NCBI RefSeq assembly: GCF_003254505.1
Contig: NZ_QFYP01000001.1
Location: 480,001-544,000, forward strand
Direction: 5' to 3'
Source: Phenylobacterium hankyongense
GTDB lineage: Bacteria > Pseudomonadota > Alphaproteobacteria > Caulobacterales > Caulobacteraceae
Length of the DNA stretch: 64,000 nucleotides
Shown here: one piece after another, positions 54,190 through 62,686 of the stretch
Position numbering within the stretch: position 1 is the stretch's first letter
Layout: each line of letters begins with the position of its first letter
Position numbers and translations under genes: made by a program
The notes under the pieces: model-generated
Databases searched by the model: none
What the model was told of the DNA's origin: nothing
The model's input: the letters and a program-made list of their open reading frames with translations, nothing else

Positions 54190-56064
54190 GTGGAGGAGCG
54201 GCTGTCGTTGGCCAGACGCGGGGGCGAGAACGCGGCTGACGGCGGCCTGCAGGGCCGGCCGGACGACCGTCCGCCGACCCAGCGCTTCGCCCGTATCGCC
54301 GTGCTGTCGGCGCTGCTGCTGCTGGCGGTCTACACTGCCGCGGCGGTGGCGCGGCTGCACACCGGCCCCCGCACCGCCGACGAACAGACGCTGTGGCTGC
54401 TCGCGCCGCTGGTGGTGACCTTCGGGCTCGGCCTGCTGCTGCTCTCCGAGAGCCGGCGCGTGGAGCGGGCGCACGCCGCCTACAACGATTCCGAACAGCG
54501 CTTCCGGCTGGCCGTCGAGGCCGCCCGCTGCGGCATCTGGGAATGGGACCTGACCACCGACCGGATCTTCATGTCCGATGTGACGGCGGCGCTGTTCAGC
54601 TGGCGGGGCGGCGTGGTGGACGGCCAGCAGGTGCTCGACCGCGTCTCGCCCGGCCACCGCGACGGGCTTCGCGACGCCCTGCGCTCGGCCGCGGTCTACG
54701 GCGGGTTCGACGTCTCGTTCCGGGTGCCCAGCCTGACCGGCGGCCGGCCGGTATGGATCGACGCCCGCGGCCAGGGCTTCGGAGACAGCCCCGACGGCGG
54801 CTACGCCCGCATCATCGGCGTGGCGCTGGACGTCACCGAGGAGCGCATGGCGCAGAACCGGGCGCAGTCGGCGGAGATCCGGCTGCGCGACGCCATCGAG
54901 AGCGTCTCCGAGGCCTTCGTGCTGTGGGACCGGTTCGGCCGGCTGGTGATGTGCAACCGCAACTACCGCAGCTTCTTCCGCCTCGATCCGCAGATCCTGA
55001 AGCCCGGGGCCGCGCGCGAGCAGGTGGAGCGCTGCGCCCTGGCTGCGGTGCGCCAGGAATTCGCCGCGCTCGGCGACCGCGCGGGCGTCCGCGAGGCCGA
55101 GCTGGTGGACGGCCGGTGGGTGCAGATCTCCGAGCGCCCCACCGCCGAGGGCGGGCTGGTGGTCACCGCCGCCGACATCACTGCGGTCAAGGCCCAGGAG
55201 GAGGCGCGGCGGCTCAACGAGGAGGCGCTGCGCAAGGCGGTCGCCAACCTGGAGCGCAGCCAGGAGCAGCTCTCGGAACTGGCCCGCAAGTACGAGGCGG
55301 AGAAGGTCCGCGCCGAGGCGGCGAACCAGGCCAAGAGCGAATTCCTCGCCAACATGAGCCACGAGCTGCGGACGCCGCTGAACGCCATCAACGGCTTCTC
55401 GGAGATCATGTTTGCCGAGATGTACGGGCCGCTCGGCGACCGCCGCTACCGCGACTACGCCCGCGACATCCTCAACTCCGGCCAGCATCTGCTGGCGCTG
55501 ATCAACGACATCCTCGACATGTCGAAGATCGAGGCCGGCAAGATGAGCCTGCGCTTCGAGCCAATGTCGATCGCCGAGGTGGTGGACGACGCCGCCCGGC
55601 TGATGCGCAACCGCGCCGAAAGCGCCGGCCTGGTGCTCCGCCTCGAACTCGGCGACCTGCCGGAGGTGGAGGCCGACTATCGCGCGGTGAAGCAGGTGCT
55701 GCTCAACCTGTTGTCCAATGCGGTCAAGTTCACCCCGCGCGGCGGCCGCATCACCGTGGTGGCGGAGCGCAGCGACCATCCGCTTGGCGAGCGGGTTCGC
55801 ATCGGCGTGCGGGACACCGGCATCGGCATCTCGGCCGAGGACCTGGTGCGGCTGGCGCGGCCGTTCGAACAGATCGAGAGCCAGCAGGCGAAGACCCAGC
55901 AGGGCACGGGCCTGGGCCTCGCGCTCACCAACTCGCTGGTCGAGATGCACGGCGGTCTGTTCGAGCTGCGGAGCGCCCCTGGCCAAGGGACGACGGCGGC
56001 GTTCTCGCTACCGGTCCGCCAGACCGGGCTGGCGCTGGCCCGCATCGGCACGGCCGCGGCGTAG
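54190..56064 (+). CDS. PleC/PdhS-like membrane histidine kinase with two PAS domains
   Basis: A 624-residue kinase if the GTG at 54190 is used; a TTG start at 54208 after the GGAGGAG is a strong alternative. Two membrane helices lie near residues 37-55 and 70-92 (IAVLSALLLLAVYTAAAVAR). A PAS (EQRFRLAVEAARCGIWEWDL) and a second PAS-like domain follow. The HisKA (SEFLANMSHELRTPLNAING) and the adjacent EIMFAEMYGPLGDRRYRDYA are those of the PleC/DivJ/PdhS family of Caulobacterales cell-cycle kinases. C-terminal HATPase. The 3' end overlaps the convergent gene at 56008 by 57 bp. Confidence 0.88.
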   Translation: MEERLSLARRGGENAADGGLQGRPDDRPPTQRFARIAVLSALLLLAVYTAAAVARLHTGPRTADEQTLWLLAPLVVTFGLGLLLLSESRRVERAHAAYNDSEQRFRLAVEAARCGIWEWDLTTDRIFMSDVTAALFSWRGGVVDGQQVLDRVSPGHRDGLRDALRSAAVYGGFDVSFRVPSLTGGRPVWIDARGQGFGDSPDGGYARIIGVALDVTEERMAQNRAQSAEIRLRDAIESVSEAFVLWDRFGRLVMCNRNYRSFFRLDPQILKPGAAREQVERCALAAVRQEFAALGDRAGVREAELVDGRWVQISERPTAEGGLVVTAADITAVKAQEEARRLNEEALRKAVANLERSQEQLSELARKYEAEKVRAEAANQAKSEFLANMSHELRTPLNAINGFSEIMFAEMYGPLGDRRYRDYARDILNSGQHLLALINDILDMSKIEAGKMSLRFEPMSIAEVVDDAARLMRNRAESAGLVLRLELGDLPEVEADYRAVKQVLLNLLSNAVKFTPRGGRITVVAERSDHPLGERVRIGVRDTGIGISAEDLVRLARPFEQIESQQAKTQQGTGLGLALTNSLVEMHGGLFELRSAPGQGTTAAFSLPVRQTGLALARIGTAAA

Positions 56065-56535
56065 CCCGCCGCCGCGCTGCGCCTGGGGCCGGGGCTGCGT
56101 CAGCGCTTCGGCGAACCGCACCCGCTCGTCGGTCGGCAGCCCGCCTGCGAACGTCACGATCCGGCGGTCCAGTTCGGCGCGGCCATCCATCTCCAGCGCC
56201 CGCGAGCGGTCGAGGTCAGCGAGGATCGCGGGCGCATCGAACGGATCGGTGGCGAACCGCGCCCAGGCGCCGCGCCGGAGCATCCGCGCCTGCCGCAGCT
56301 TGGCTCCCGACGTCGCGGCCTGGGCTCGCATCTCCGTTCGCCAGGCCTCGCGGTGCTCCGGCGAGAGCACGGCTCCGACCCCCTGCATGCCGGCCCCCTG
56401 CATGCCGGCGTGGCCGCGCGGCTCCCGCCCGAATCCGTGCAGGCGAAGGCCCATGGCGCCGGCAAGCGCACCGACCACGAAGAGGTTCAGCGCCAGCGAG
56501 GCGAACAGCGCGATGAACAGGGCGCGGCGGCTCAT
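56008..56535 (-). CDS. Periplasmic heavy-metal sensor-like protein
   Basis: A 175-residue protein with an N-terminal membrane anchor (SRRALFIALFASLALNLFVV). A methionine/histidine-bearing region follows (RGHAGMQGAGMQGVG), then helices (LDRSRALEMDGRAELDRRIV). The type is common as a third gene in ECF sigma/anti-sigma operons of Caulobacterales. It starts one base after the anti-sigma stop (TGATG). The final 25 residues overlap the histidine kinase gene on the opposite strand, and their basic composition suggests they are not conserved. Confidence 0.75.
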   Translation of the reverse strand: MSRRALFIALFASLALNLFVVGALAGAMGLRLHGFGREPRGHAGMQGAGMQGVGAVLSPEHREAWRTEMRAQAATSGAKLRQARMLRRGAWARFATDPFDAPAILADLDRSRALEMDGRAELDRRIVTFAGGLPTDERVRFAEALTQPRPQAQRGGGLRRGRADAGQRQPGLADR

Positions 56536-56951
56536 CAGACCTCCTCGGACAGGCCGGAGATGTCGAGGTCGGCGGAAACCGAGGCGACCGTGTCCCCGCT
56601 GTCCGTCGGCGTCGGCGTCGGCGAGACCTGGGCGCCGACGATCACCCCGGCCGCGCAGGCGGCCGCGAGCGCCGCGCCGAGCCCGGCCGGCGCCAGCCAG
56701 CCGCGCCACACGGGGCGCCTGCGCGCCACCGGCCTGCCGGCCACGATGCGGTCGACCAGCGCCGCCGAGGCCGGCGCGCGCGCCCACCCTTCCAGCGCCA
56801 CGTCCAGCCGTCCGGCGTCCGCCAGCACGGCCTGGGTGAATGTCGGCTCCTCGGCGACCAGGAGCGCCGCCGCGTCGCGAACCTCGAGCGGCCAGCGCGC
56901 GATGTCGCCGCCGTACGCCTGCGCCAGCTCTTCGAAGCGATCCTTCCTCAA
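56535..56951 (-). CDS. Putative anti-sigma factor, single-pass membrane protein
   Basis: A 138-residue protein probably beginning at TTG (56951). N-terminal cytoplasmic part MRKDRFEELAQAYGGDIARW, one membrane helix near residues 85-107 (GLGAALAAACAAGVIVGAQV) and a short periplasmic tail. It lacks the HxxxCxxC zinc motif of ZAS anti-sigma factors, so the role is assigned from position between the sigma factor and the periplasmic sensor. Confidence 0.7.
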   Translation of the reverse strand: MRKDRFEELAQAYGGDIARWPLEVRDAAALLVAEEPTFTQAVLADAGRLDVALEGWARAPASAALVDRIVAGRPVARRRPVWRGWLAPAGLGAALAAACAAGVIVGAQVSPTPTPTDSGDTVASVSADLDISGLSEEV

Positions 56952-56952
56952 C

Positions 56953-57501
56953 TCACCGCTCCACCATGTCCGCCAGGGCCGTCCGCAAGGCCCGGCGGCC
57001 GCGCCCCAGCAGGCTTTCCAACGCCTCGACGCTCACCCCCATCAGGGCCGCGGCTTCGATATTGCCCAGCTCCTGGTAATGGCAAAGCACGATCGCCTCC
57101 CGCTGCCGGTCCGGCAGCGCCTGCAGGGCCAGGGCGACCCGCCGCCCCGCGTCGGCGGCTTCCAGTCCGCGGTCCGGCGCCGGTCCCTGGTCGACCTGCT
57201 CCGGCGGCCGGTCCGTGGCGATCTCCCGCCGCCGTCGCAGCCGGTCGTAGCAGAGGTTGAGCGCCACCCGGTGCAGCCAGGTGTCGAAGCGCGCCGCGCC
57301 CGGCCGCCACTTGGGCGCCTGTCGCCAGACCCGCAGGAAGGTCTCCTGCGCCACGTCCTCGGCCTCGTGCGGGTCGCCGAGCATCCGTTGCGCCAGGCCC
57401 AGCAGCCGGGGCAGCTTGCGGGCCACCAGCGCGCGCACCGCGGCGGGATCGCCGGCGGCCACGCGCTCCAGCAGTTCCTCGTCCGGATCGGCGGCCCCCA
57501 A
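56953..57501 (-). CDS. ECF-type RNA polymerase sigma factor
   Basis: A 182-residue sigma-70 family factor, probably starting at TTG (57501) with AGAGG 7 nt upstream. Region 2 is recognisable (LAQRMLGDPHEAEDVAQETF, FLRVWRQAPKW) and region 4 (LPDRQREAIVLCHYQELGNI, GRGRRALRTALADMVER). It should direct RNA polymerase to a small stress or metal regulon under control of the next two genes. The 190 bp upstream, which should contain its promoter, show no clear ECF consensus. Confidence 0.9.
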   Translation of the reverse strand: MGAADPDEELLERVAAGDPAAVRALVARKLPRLLGLAQRMLGDPHEAEDVAQETFLRVWRQAPKWRPGAARFDTWLHRVALNLCYDRLRRRREIATDRPPEQVDQGPAPDRGLEAADAGRRVALALQALPDRQREAIVLCHYQELGNIEAAALMGVSVEALESLLGRGRRALRTALADMVER

Positions 57502-57691
57502 ACGTGACCTCTCGGCAGGCTTCGGCGCGCCTGTGACGACTATGGTCCTTCACGGCGCCGGTTCAGCCGCATCATGGGCAGCACTCCATCGAAGGGCTAG
57601 CGGTCATCGTCGGCTCCATCGGGTCAGCGCGTCCGGAACTGCGACGCCGCCCCTCCTGACGTTGAACGGCTCGCCGGCCGGGTTCCGTCGG

Positions 57692-60565
57692 TCAGGTCTG
57701 GACGATGGTCTCATAAGCGGCGCGCGCCGCCAGCCGCGCGGACGCCAGGCGGGTCCGCAACGCGCGGAAGTCCCGCGCGCCGCCGGCGCGGGCGAGGAGC
57801 ATCCGGAAGGCCTTCGGCTCGGCGGCCGGATCGGCCTGGTCCTCCAGCGCCACCTTCAGGAGCTGGGTCAGGTTCTGTTGCAGGCGCCAGGCGTCCTCCA
57901 GCGCCTCCAGGGCCGGCTGCGGCGCCAGCTGCGCCTCGCGGAAGGCCGCCAGCGCCTCGGCGGTGTTGGGCCGCAGCGGTCCGCCGGCGTCGGCGTGCAC
58001 CAGTTGCAGGAACTGGGCGGCGAACTCGACGTCCACCAGGCCGCCGGGCGAAAGCTTGAGGTCCCAGTCGCCCTTCGGCGGCCGCTCCTGCTCCAGCAGC
58101 TGGCGCATCTCGCGCACGTCGGCGCCGGTGCGCGCGCGGTCGCGGGGACGGCGAAGCGCCTGCCCGATCGCGTGCTGCGCGGCCCCGGCGAACGCGTCGC
58201 TGCTGGCCCAGACGATCCGCGCCCGGGTGAGCGCCAACAGCTCCCAGGTCTCCGCCTCGCCCATGTAGTAACGGTCGAAGGCGCCGAAGCTCACCGCCAC
58301 CGGGCCCTTGGTGCCGGAGGGGCGCAGCTGCATGTCGACCTCGTAGAGCCCGCCCTCGGCGGTCTGGCTCGAGAGCGCCGCGATCAGCCGCTGGGTGAAG
58401 CGCCCGTAGAAGGTCGCCGCATCCCAGCCCTTCAGGCTCGACGCGCCCGCGGGTTCCTCGGCGCGGTAAAGGGTCATCAGGTCGAGGTCGGACGTCGCGC
58501 TCATCTCCCGCGAGCCGCACTTGCCCAGCGCCACCACCGCCACCTCGCCGGGGAAGTCGCCGCCCAGCCGCACGGTCTCAGCCAGCGACGCCGGGCCCAG
58601 GATCTGGATGCAGAGGTCGGCGAGCTCGGCGAAGGCCTTGCCCGCGGTCTCGGCCGTGGCGCTGCCGCTCATCACCTGCACGCCGACCCGGAACGCCTGC
58701 TCGCGCTGGACCCGGCGCACCGCGTCCATGGCCGCCTCGAAGCCGTCGGCGCGGGCCACGGCGCCTTCCATCACCGAGCGGTCCTCGGCGATGTCGATAG
58801 TTTGGAAGAAGGCGGTGTCGAGCATGGCGTCGATGGCGGCGGGACGCCGGGCCAGCGTGGTGGCCAGGCGCGGGGCGAAGGCCATCACCTCCACCACCAG
58901 CTCGAACATCTTCGGCTGGGCCAGGAACAGCGACTGCAGCTGCACGCCCGAGGACAGGCGCGAGAAGAAGTCGGAGAAGCGGTTGAAGGCCACGTCCGGC
59001 GCGCCGCTCGCCTGGGCGGCGTCCAGCAGCCGCGGGGCCAGCCGGGTGAACAGCTCCCGGCCGCGCTCGGTGCGGGTCGCCGGGATGTGGCCGTGGTGCC
59101 AGTTGCGGATGGTCTGCGACACCCGCGGCGGGTTGGAGAAGCCCATCCGCGCCAGGGTCGCCAGGGTCTCCGGATCGTCGTCGACGCCGGTGAACACCAG
59201 GCTGCCGAACCGCGACGACAGCGGCTCCTCCTCCGGGAAGAGCTCGCCATAGCGGGCGTTGACGGTCTTCAGAGTGCGGGTGATCGCCGCGTCGAAGCTG
59301 CGCAGGCGGTCGTAGCCGGCCAGGGCAGCGATCCGGCGGCGATCCGGGTCGGATTCCGGCAGGCGATGGGTCTGCTCGTCGGCCAGCATCTGGATGCGGT
59401 GCTCGACGGCGCGCAGCATTGCGTAGGCCTCGCGCAGCTCGGCGGCGGTCTCGGGCGCCACGTGGCCGGTTTCGACCAACGCCTGCAGGGCGTCCAGCGT
59501 GCGGCGGCTGCGCAGGGACGGATTGCGTCCGCCCGAGATCAGCTGCTGGGTCTGGACGTAGAATTCGATCTCGCGGATGCCGCCGCGGCCCAGCTTCAGG
59601 TCGACGCCCTTGGCGGACACCCGCTCGTCGACCTTGTGGGCGTGGATCTGGCGCTTGATGGAATGGATGTCGGCGATGGCCGCGAAGTCGAGGTGCTTGC
59701 GCCAGACGAAGGGGGCAAGCTCGCCTAGGAACTCCCCGGCGGCGGCGAGGTCGCCGGCGCAGGCCCGCGCCTTGATGAAGGCCGCCCGCTCCCAGTTCTG
59801 GCCGACGCTCTCGTAGTATTCCAGCGCCGCGGCCACCGGCACGGCCGGCGGCGTCGACGACGGGTCCGGCCGCAGCCGCAGGTCCATGCGGAAGACGTAG
59901 CCGTCGCCGGTGCGCGCCTGCATCAGGTCGGCCACCCGGTGGGTCAGGCGCACCGCGAAAGCCTGCGGCTCCACGCCGTCGGCCAGCCGCAGCCGGTCGG
60001 GATCGAAGAAGACCGAGACGTCGATGTCGCTGGAGTAGTTGAGCTCATAGGCGCCCTGCTTGCCCATGGCGATGCAGAACCAGCCGGGGACCGGGCCTTC
60101 CGCGCCGTCGCCCAGGCTGGTCAGCCGCCCGGCCTCCAGCTCTCCCCGGGCGGCGATGGTCAGCGCCGAGGCCACTGCGGCATCGGCGAACCGGGTCAGG
60201 GCGCCGGTGACGGCGTCGAGGTCCCAGACGCCGCCCAGGTCGCAGAGGGCGGTCAAGAGGTGCAGCTCGCCCTTCAACCGCCGCAGGTCGCCCTCGGCGG
60301 CGGCGGTCTCGCCCTGCGCCACCGCGGCGGTGCGGGCGAGGAGGTCCTGCAGCCGCGCGTCGGGCTCGGAGGAGAGGAGCGTGGTCAGCCGCGGCGGATC
60401 GCGACGCGCGAGCCCGGCGAGGTAGGGCGAGGCGGCGAACATCGGGGCCAGCGCCGGCCAGGCCTTCTCGATGGCGGCCGCCTCGCCCAGAGCCTCGCGG
60501 GTCCGGGCCGCCCCCTTCGCGTCGACGACCGGACCGCAGGGCCTGAGCTGTTCGGCGAGCGTCAT
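57692..60565 (-). CDS. glnE: Bifunctional glutamine synthetase adenylyltransferase/deadenylase
   Basis: A 957-residue enzyme that adenylylates and deadenylylates glutamine synthetase in response to nitrogen status. Two nucleotidyltransferase domains: the first with GKQGAYELNYSSDIDVSVFF and the second with GKCGSREMSATSDLDLMTLY. The ATG at 60565 is the only start that gives a normal N-terminus; an upstream in-frame extension runs into the kinase gene. It follows the histidine kinase with 2 bp between stop and start, so it belongs to that operon. Confidence 0.95.
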   Translation of the reverse strand: MTLAEQLRPCGPVVDAKGAARTREALGEAAAIEKAWPALAPMFAASPYLAGLARRDPPRLTTLLSSEPDARLQDLLARTAAVAQGETAAAEGDLRRLKGELHLLTALCDLGGVWDLDAVTGALTRFADAAVASALTIAARGELEAGRLTSLGDGAEGPVPGWFCIAMGKQGAYELNYSSDIDVSVFFDPDRLRLADGVEPQAFAVRLTHRVADLMQARTGDGYVFRMDLRLRPDPSSTPPAVPVAAALEYYESVGQNWERAAFIKARACAGDLAAAGEFLGELAPFVWRKHLDFAAIADIHSIKRQIHAHKVDERVSAKGVDLKLGRGGIREIEFYVQTQQLISGGRNPSLRSRRTLDALQALVETGHVAPETAAELREAYAMLRAVEHRIQMLADEQTHRLPESDPDRRRIAALAGYDRLRSFDAAITRTLKTVNARYGELFPEEEPLSSRFGSLVFTGVDDDPETLATLARMGFSNPPRVSQTIRNWHHGHIPATRTERGRELFTRLAPRLLDAAQASGAPDVAFNRFSDFFSRLSSGVQLQSLFLAQPKMFELVVEVMAFAPRLATTLARRPAAIDAMLDTAFFQTIDIAEDRSVMEGAVARADGFEAAMDAVRRVQREQAFRVGVQVMSGSATAETAGKAFAELADLCIQILGPASLAETVRLGGDFPGEVAVVALGKCGSREMSATSDLDLMTLYRAEEPAGASSLKGWDAATFYGRFTQRLIAALSSQTAEGGLYEVDMQLRPSGTKGPVAVSFGAFDRYYMGEAETWELLALTRARIVWASSDAFAGAAQHAIGQALRRPRDRARTGADVREMRQLLEQERPPKGDWDLKLSPGGLVDVEFAAQFLQLVHADAGGPLRPNTAEALAAFREAQLAPQPALEALEDAWRLQQNLTQLLKVALEDQADPAAEPKAFRMLLARAGGARDFRALRTRLASARLAARAAYETIVQT

Positions 60566-60567
60566 CG

Positions 60568-61971
60568 TCAGGCCGCGCGCGGCAGGATCAACGCGACCCG
60601 CAGGCCCGGGCCCATCTCGCCGACCTTGCCGGGGCCCTCGTCCAGTTCCAGCCGCCCGCCGTGCGCCTCGGCCACCGCGCCCACCAGCGACAGGCCGAGC
60701 CCGGCCCCCGGCTGGTTGCGGCTGTTCTCCAGCCGCACGAAGCGCTCGACCACCCGGCCACGGTCCGCCTCGGGCACGCCCGGCCCGGTGTCGGTCACCG
60801 AGAACTCCACCTCGCCGGACGACCGGCGGCGGACCCGCAGCATGATCGCCCCGCCCTGCGGCGTGTACTTCACGGCGTTGTCGAGGATGTTGGCCAGGGC
60901 CTGGGCCAGGAACTCGCGGTTGCCGCGGACGGTCAGGTCCCTGGCGAACTCGGTGGCGAAGTCGATGCCCTTGTCCTCGCACAGCGGCGCGTAGAGCTCG
61001 GAGATGTCGGCGGCCAGTTCCGAGGGGTCGAACAGCGTCGGGTCCGGGGCCGCGCCCGCCGCCTGCAGGCGCGCGATCGACAGCACCGCGCCGAAGGTCT
61101 TCAGCACCCCGTCGGTGTCCTCCAGCGCCTGCCCAAGCGCCTTGGTCGGGTCGCCCTTGCCGGCTTCCACGTCCAGGTAGGCGGCCTCCAGCCGCGCCCG
61201 CAGACGGGTGACCGGCGAGCGCAGGTCGTGGGCGATGGCGTCGCCGGCGTGCTTATGGCCCGCCATTGAGCGCTCCAGCCGGTCCAGCATCTCGTTGAGG
61301 CCGAGCGCCAGTTCGTCGAACTCGTCCCGGGTGCCGCGCACGTGGGCGCGCGCCGCCAGGTCGCCGTTGCGGACTGCGTCCACCACCTCGGTCAGCCCGG
61401 CCATGCTGCGCGAGACGTTGCGGCTGACCAGCACCCCGCCCGAGAGGCCCAGCACGATGATCAGCGCCCCCGCGCCCCAGAGCGCGCGGACGATCTTCAC
61501 CACATAGGCCTGGTCCTCGCCGATGTCGGCGCCGACGAACAGGATCTCCCCGCCGCCCAGCCGCTCCTGCACCCCGCGGGCCGGATGCTTCACCACCTGC
61601 CGCTGGGCGTTCCGGTCGGTCACCGAGAAGGTGGTCCACGTCTCCTGGCCGTTGAACCTGTCGACCGGCGACTCCTCCACCGAGCCGGAGATCCGCTTCC
61701 CGTCCTTGGTCATCAGGAGGTAGAGGAACGGCCGCTCGCTGGCCGCCCGCTCGATCAGCGACTGGTTGACGGCGTCCACCCCGGCCCGGTTGTAGGCGGC
61801 GGTCAGCGAGCGCATCTCGCGGGTGATCTCGCGATCGGTCCGCCGGGTCGCCTCGCCGGCAGTGGCCACGTAGATGTAGGCCAGGAAGGCGCTGGCGGCG
61901 CTGGCGAACAGCGCCAGGAACAGCAGCGTCAGCCGGAACGGCGTGGTGCGGAAGATCCGCGGCAGGCGCAT
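60568..61971 (-). CDS. Membrane sensor histidine kinase
   Basis: A 467-residue kinase. Two transmembrane helices bracket a periplasmic domain (TLLFLALFASAASAFLAYIY at the start; GAGALIIVLGLSGGVLVSRN near 180). Then HAMP (EVVDAVRNGDLAARAHVRGT), HisKA (GDAIAHDLRSPVTRLRARLE) and HATPase (NILDNAVKYTPQGGAI, GAGLGLSLVGAVAEAHGG). It pairs with the response regulator at 61990, 18 bp upstream. Input signal unknown; the htrA gene upstream hints at envelope stress. Confidence 0.92.
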   Translation of the reverse strand: MRLPRIFRTTPFRLTLLFLALFASAASAFLAYIYVATAGEATRRTDREITREMRSLTAAYNRAGVDAVNQSLIERAASERPFLYLLMTKDGKRISGSVEESPVDRFNGQETWTTFSVTDRNAQRQVVKHPARGVQERLGGGEILFVGADIGEDQAYVVKIVRALWGAGALIIVLGLSGGVLVSRNVSRSMAGLTEVVDAVRNGDLAARAHVRGTRDEFDELALGLNEMLDRLERSMAGHKHAGDAIAHDLRSPVTRLRARLEAAYLDVEAGKGDPTKALGQALEDTDGVLKTFGAVLSIARLQAAGAAPDPTLFDPSELAADISELYAPLCEDKGIDFATEFARDLTVRGNREFLAQALANILDNAVKYTPQGGAIMLRVRRRSSGEVEFSVTDTGPGVPEADRGRVVERFVRLENSRNQPGAGLGLSLVGAVAEAHGGRLELDEGPGKVGEMGPGLRVALILPRAA

Positions 61972-61989
61972 GGCGCGCGCCCGGCTCTG

Positions 61990-62661
61990 CTACGCGTCCA
62001 GGCGGTAACCCGCCCCGCGGACGGTCTGCAGCATCGGCCGGTCGAAGCCCTTGTCGATCTTCGAGCGCAGCCGGGAGATGTGCACGTCGATGACGTTGGT
62101 CTGCGGGTCGAAGTGGTACTCCCAGACCTTCTCCAGCAGCATCGTCCGGGTCACCGACTGGCCGGCGTGGCGCATCATGAATTCCAGCAGCTGGAACTCG
62201 CGCGGCTGCAGGTCGATCTCCTTGCCCTGGCGATGCACGGAGCGGCCGATCAGGTCCATCTCCAACTCGCCGACCCGCAGCAGGGTCTGCACCGAGCCGG
62301 TCTCCCGGCGCCGCGCCAGGGCCTCGACCCGGGCGCTGAGCTCGGCGAAGGCGTAGGGCTTCACCAGGTAGTCGTCGCCGCCGGCCTGCAGGCCGGCCAC
62401 GCGGTCGCCCACCTCGCCGAGCGCCGAGAGGAAGAGCACCGGCGTCTGGTCACCCTCGCGCCGGATGGTCTCGATCAGGGTGACGCCATCCATCTTCGGC
62501 ATCATGCGGTCGACGATCATCACGTCGAACTCGCCGTCGCGGGCGGCGACGAGGCCCTCCTGACCGTCCGCCGCCCGCGTGCAGGCGTGGCCGGCCTCGG
62601 AGAGGCCGCGCTCCATGGCGTCGGCCGCTTCGAGGTCGTCTTCGACAATCAGGATCCGCAT
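61990..62661 (-). CDS. OmpR family response regulator
   Basis: A 223-residue protein. The receiver carries the phosphoacceptor Asp in MIVDRMMPKMDGVTLI and the Lys in YLVKPYAFAELSAR. The winged helix follows (LQPREFQLLEFMMRHAGQSV, VIDVHISRLRSKIDKGFDRP). It is 25 bp downstream of htrA and 18 bp upstream of its kinase. Confidence 0.93.
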   Translation of the reverse strand: MRILIVEDDLEAADAMERGLSEAGHACTRAADGQEGLVAARDGEFDVMIVDRMMPKMDGVTLIETIRREGDQTPVLFLSALGEVGDRVAGLQAGGDDYLVKPYAFAELSARVEALARRRETGSVQTLLRVGELEMDLIGRSVHRQGKEIDLQPREFQLLEFMMRHAGQSVTRTMLLEKVWEYHFDPQTNVIDVHISRLRSKIDKGFDRPMLQTVRGAGYRLDA

Positions 62662-62686
62662 GATTCCGCCCCCGGAAAACCCGAGC

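Noticed and set aside
51358..55986. 1500-codon minus-strand open frame opposite PepN and the PleC-like kinase
   Set aside because: Antisense to genes with intact catalytic motifs; its Val/Gly/Ala/His-rich translation is typical of shadow frames.
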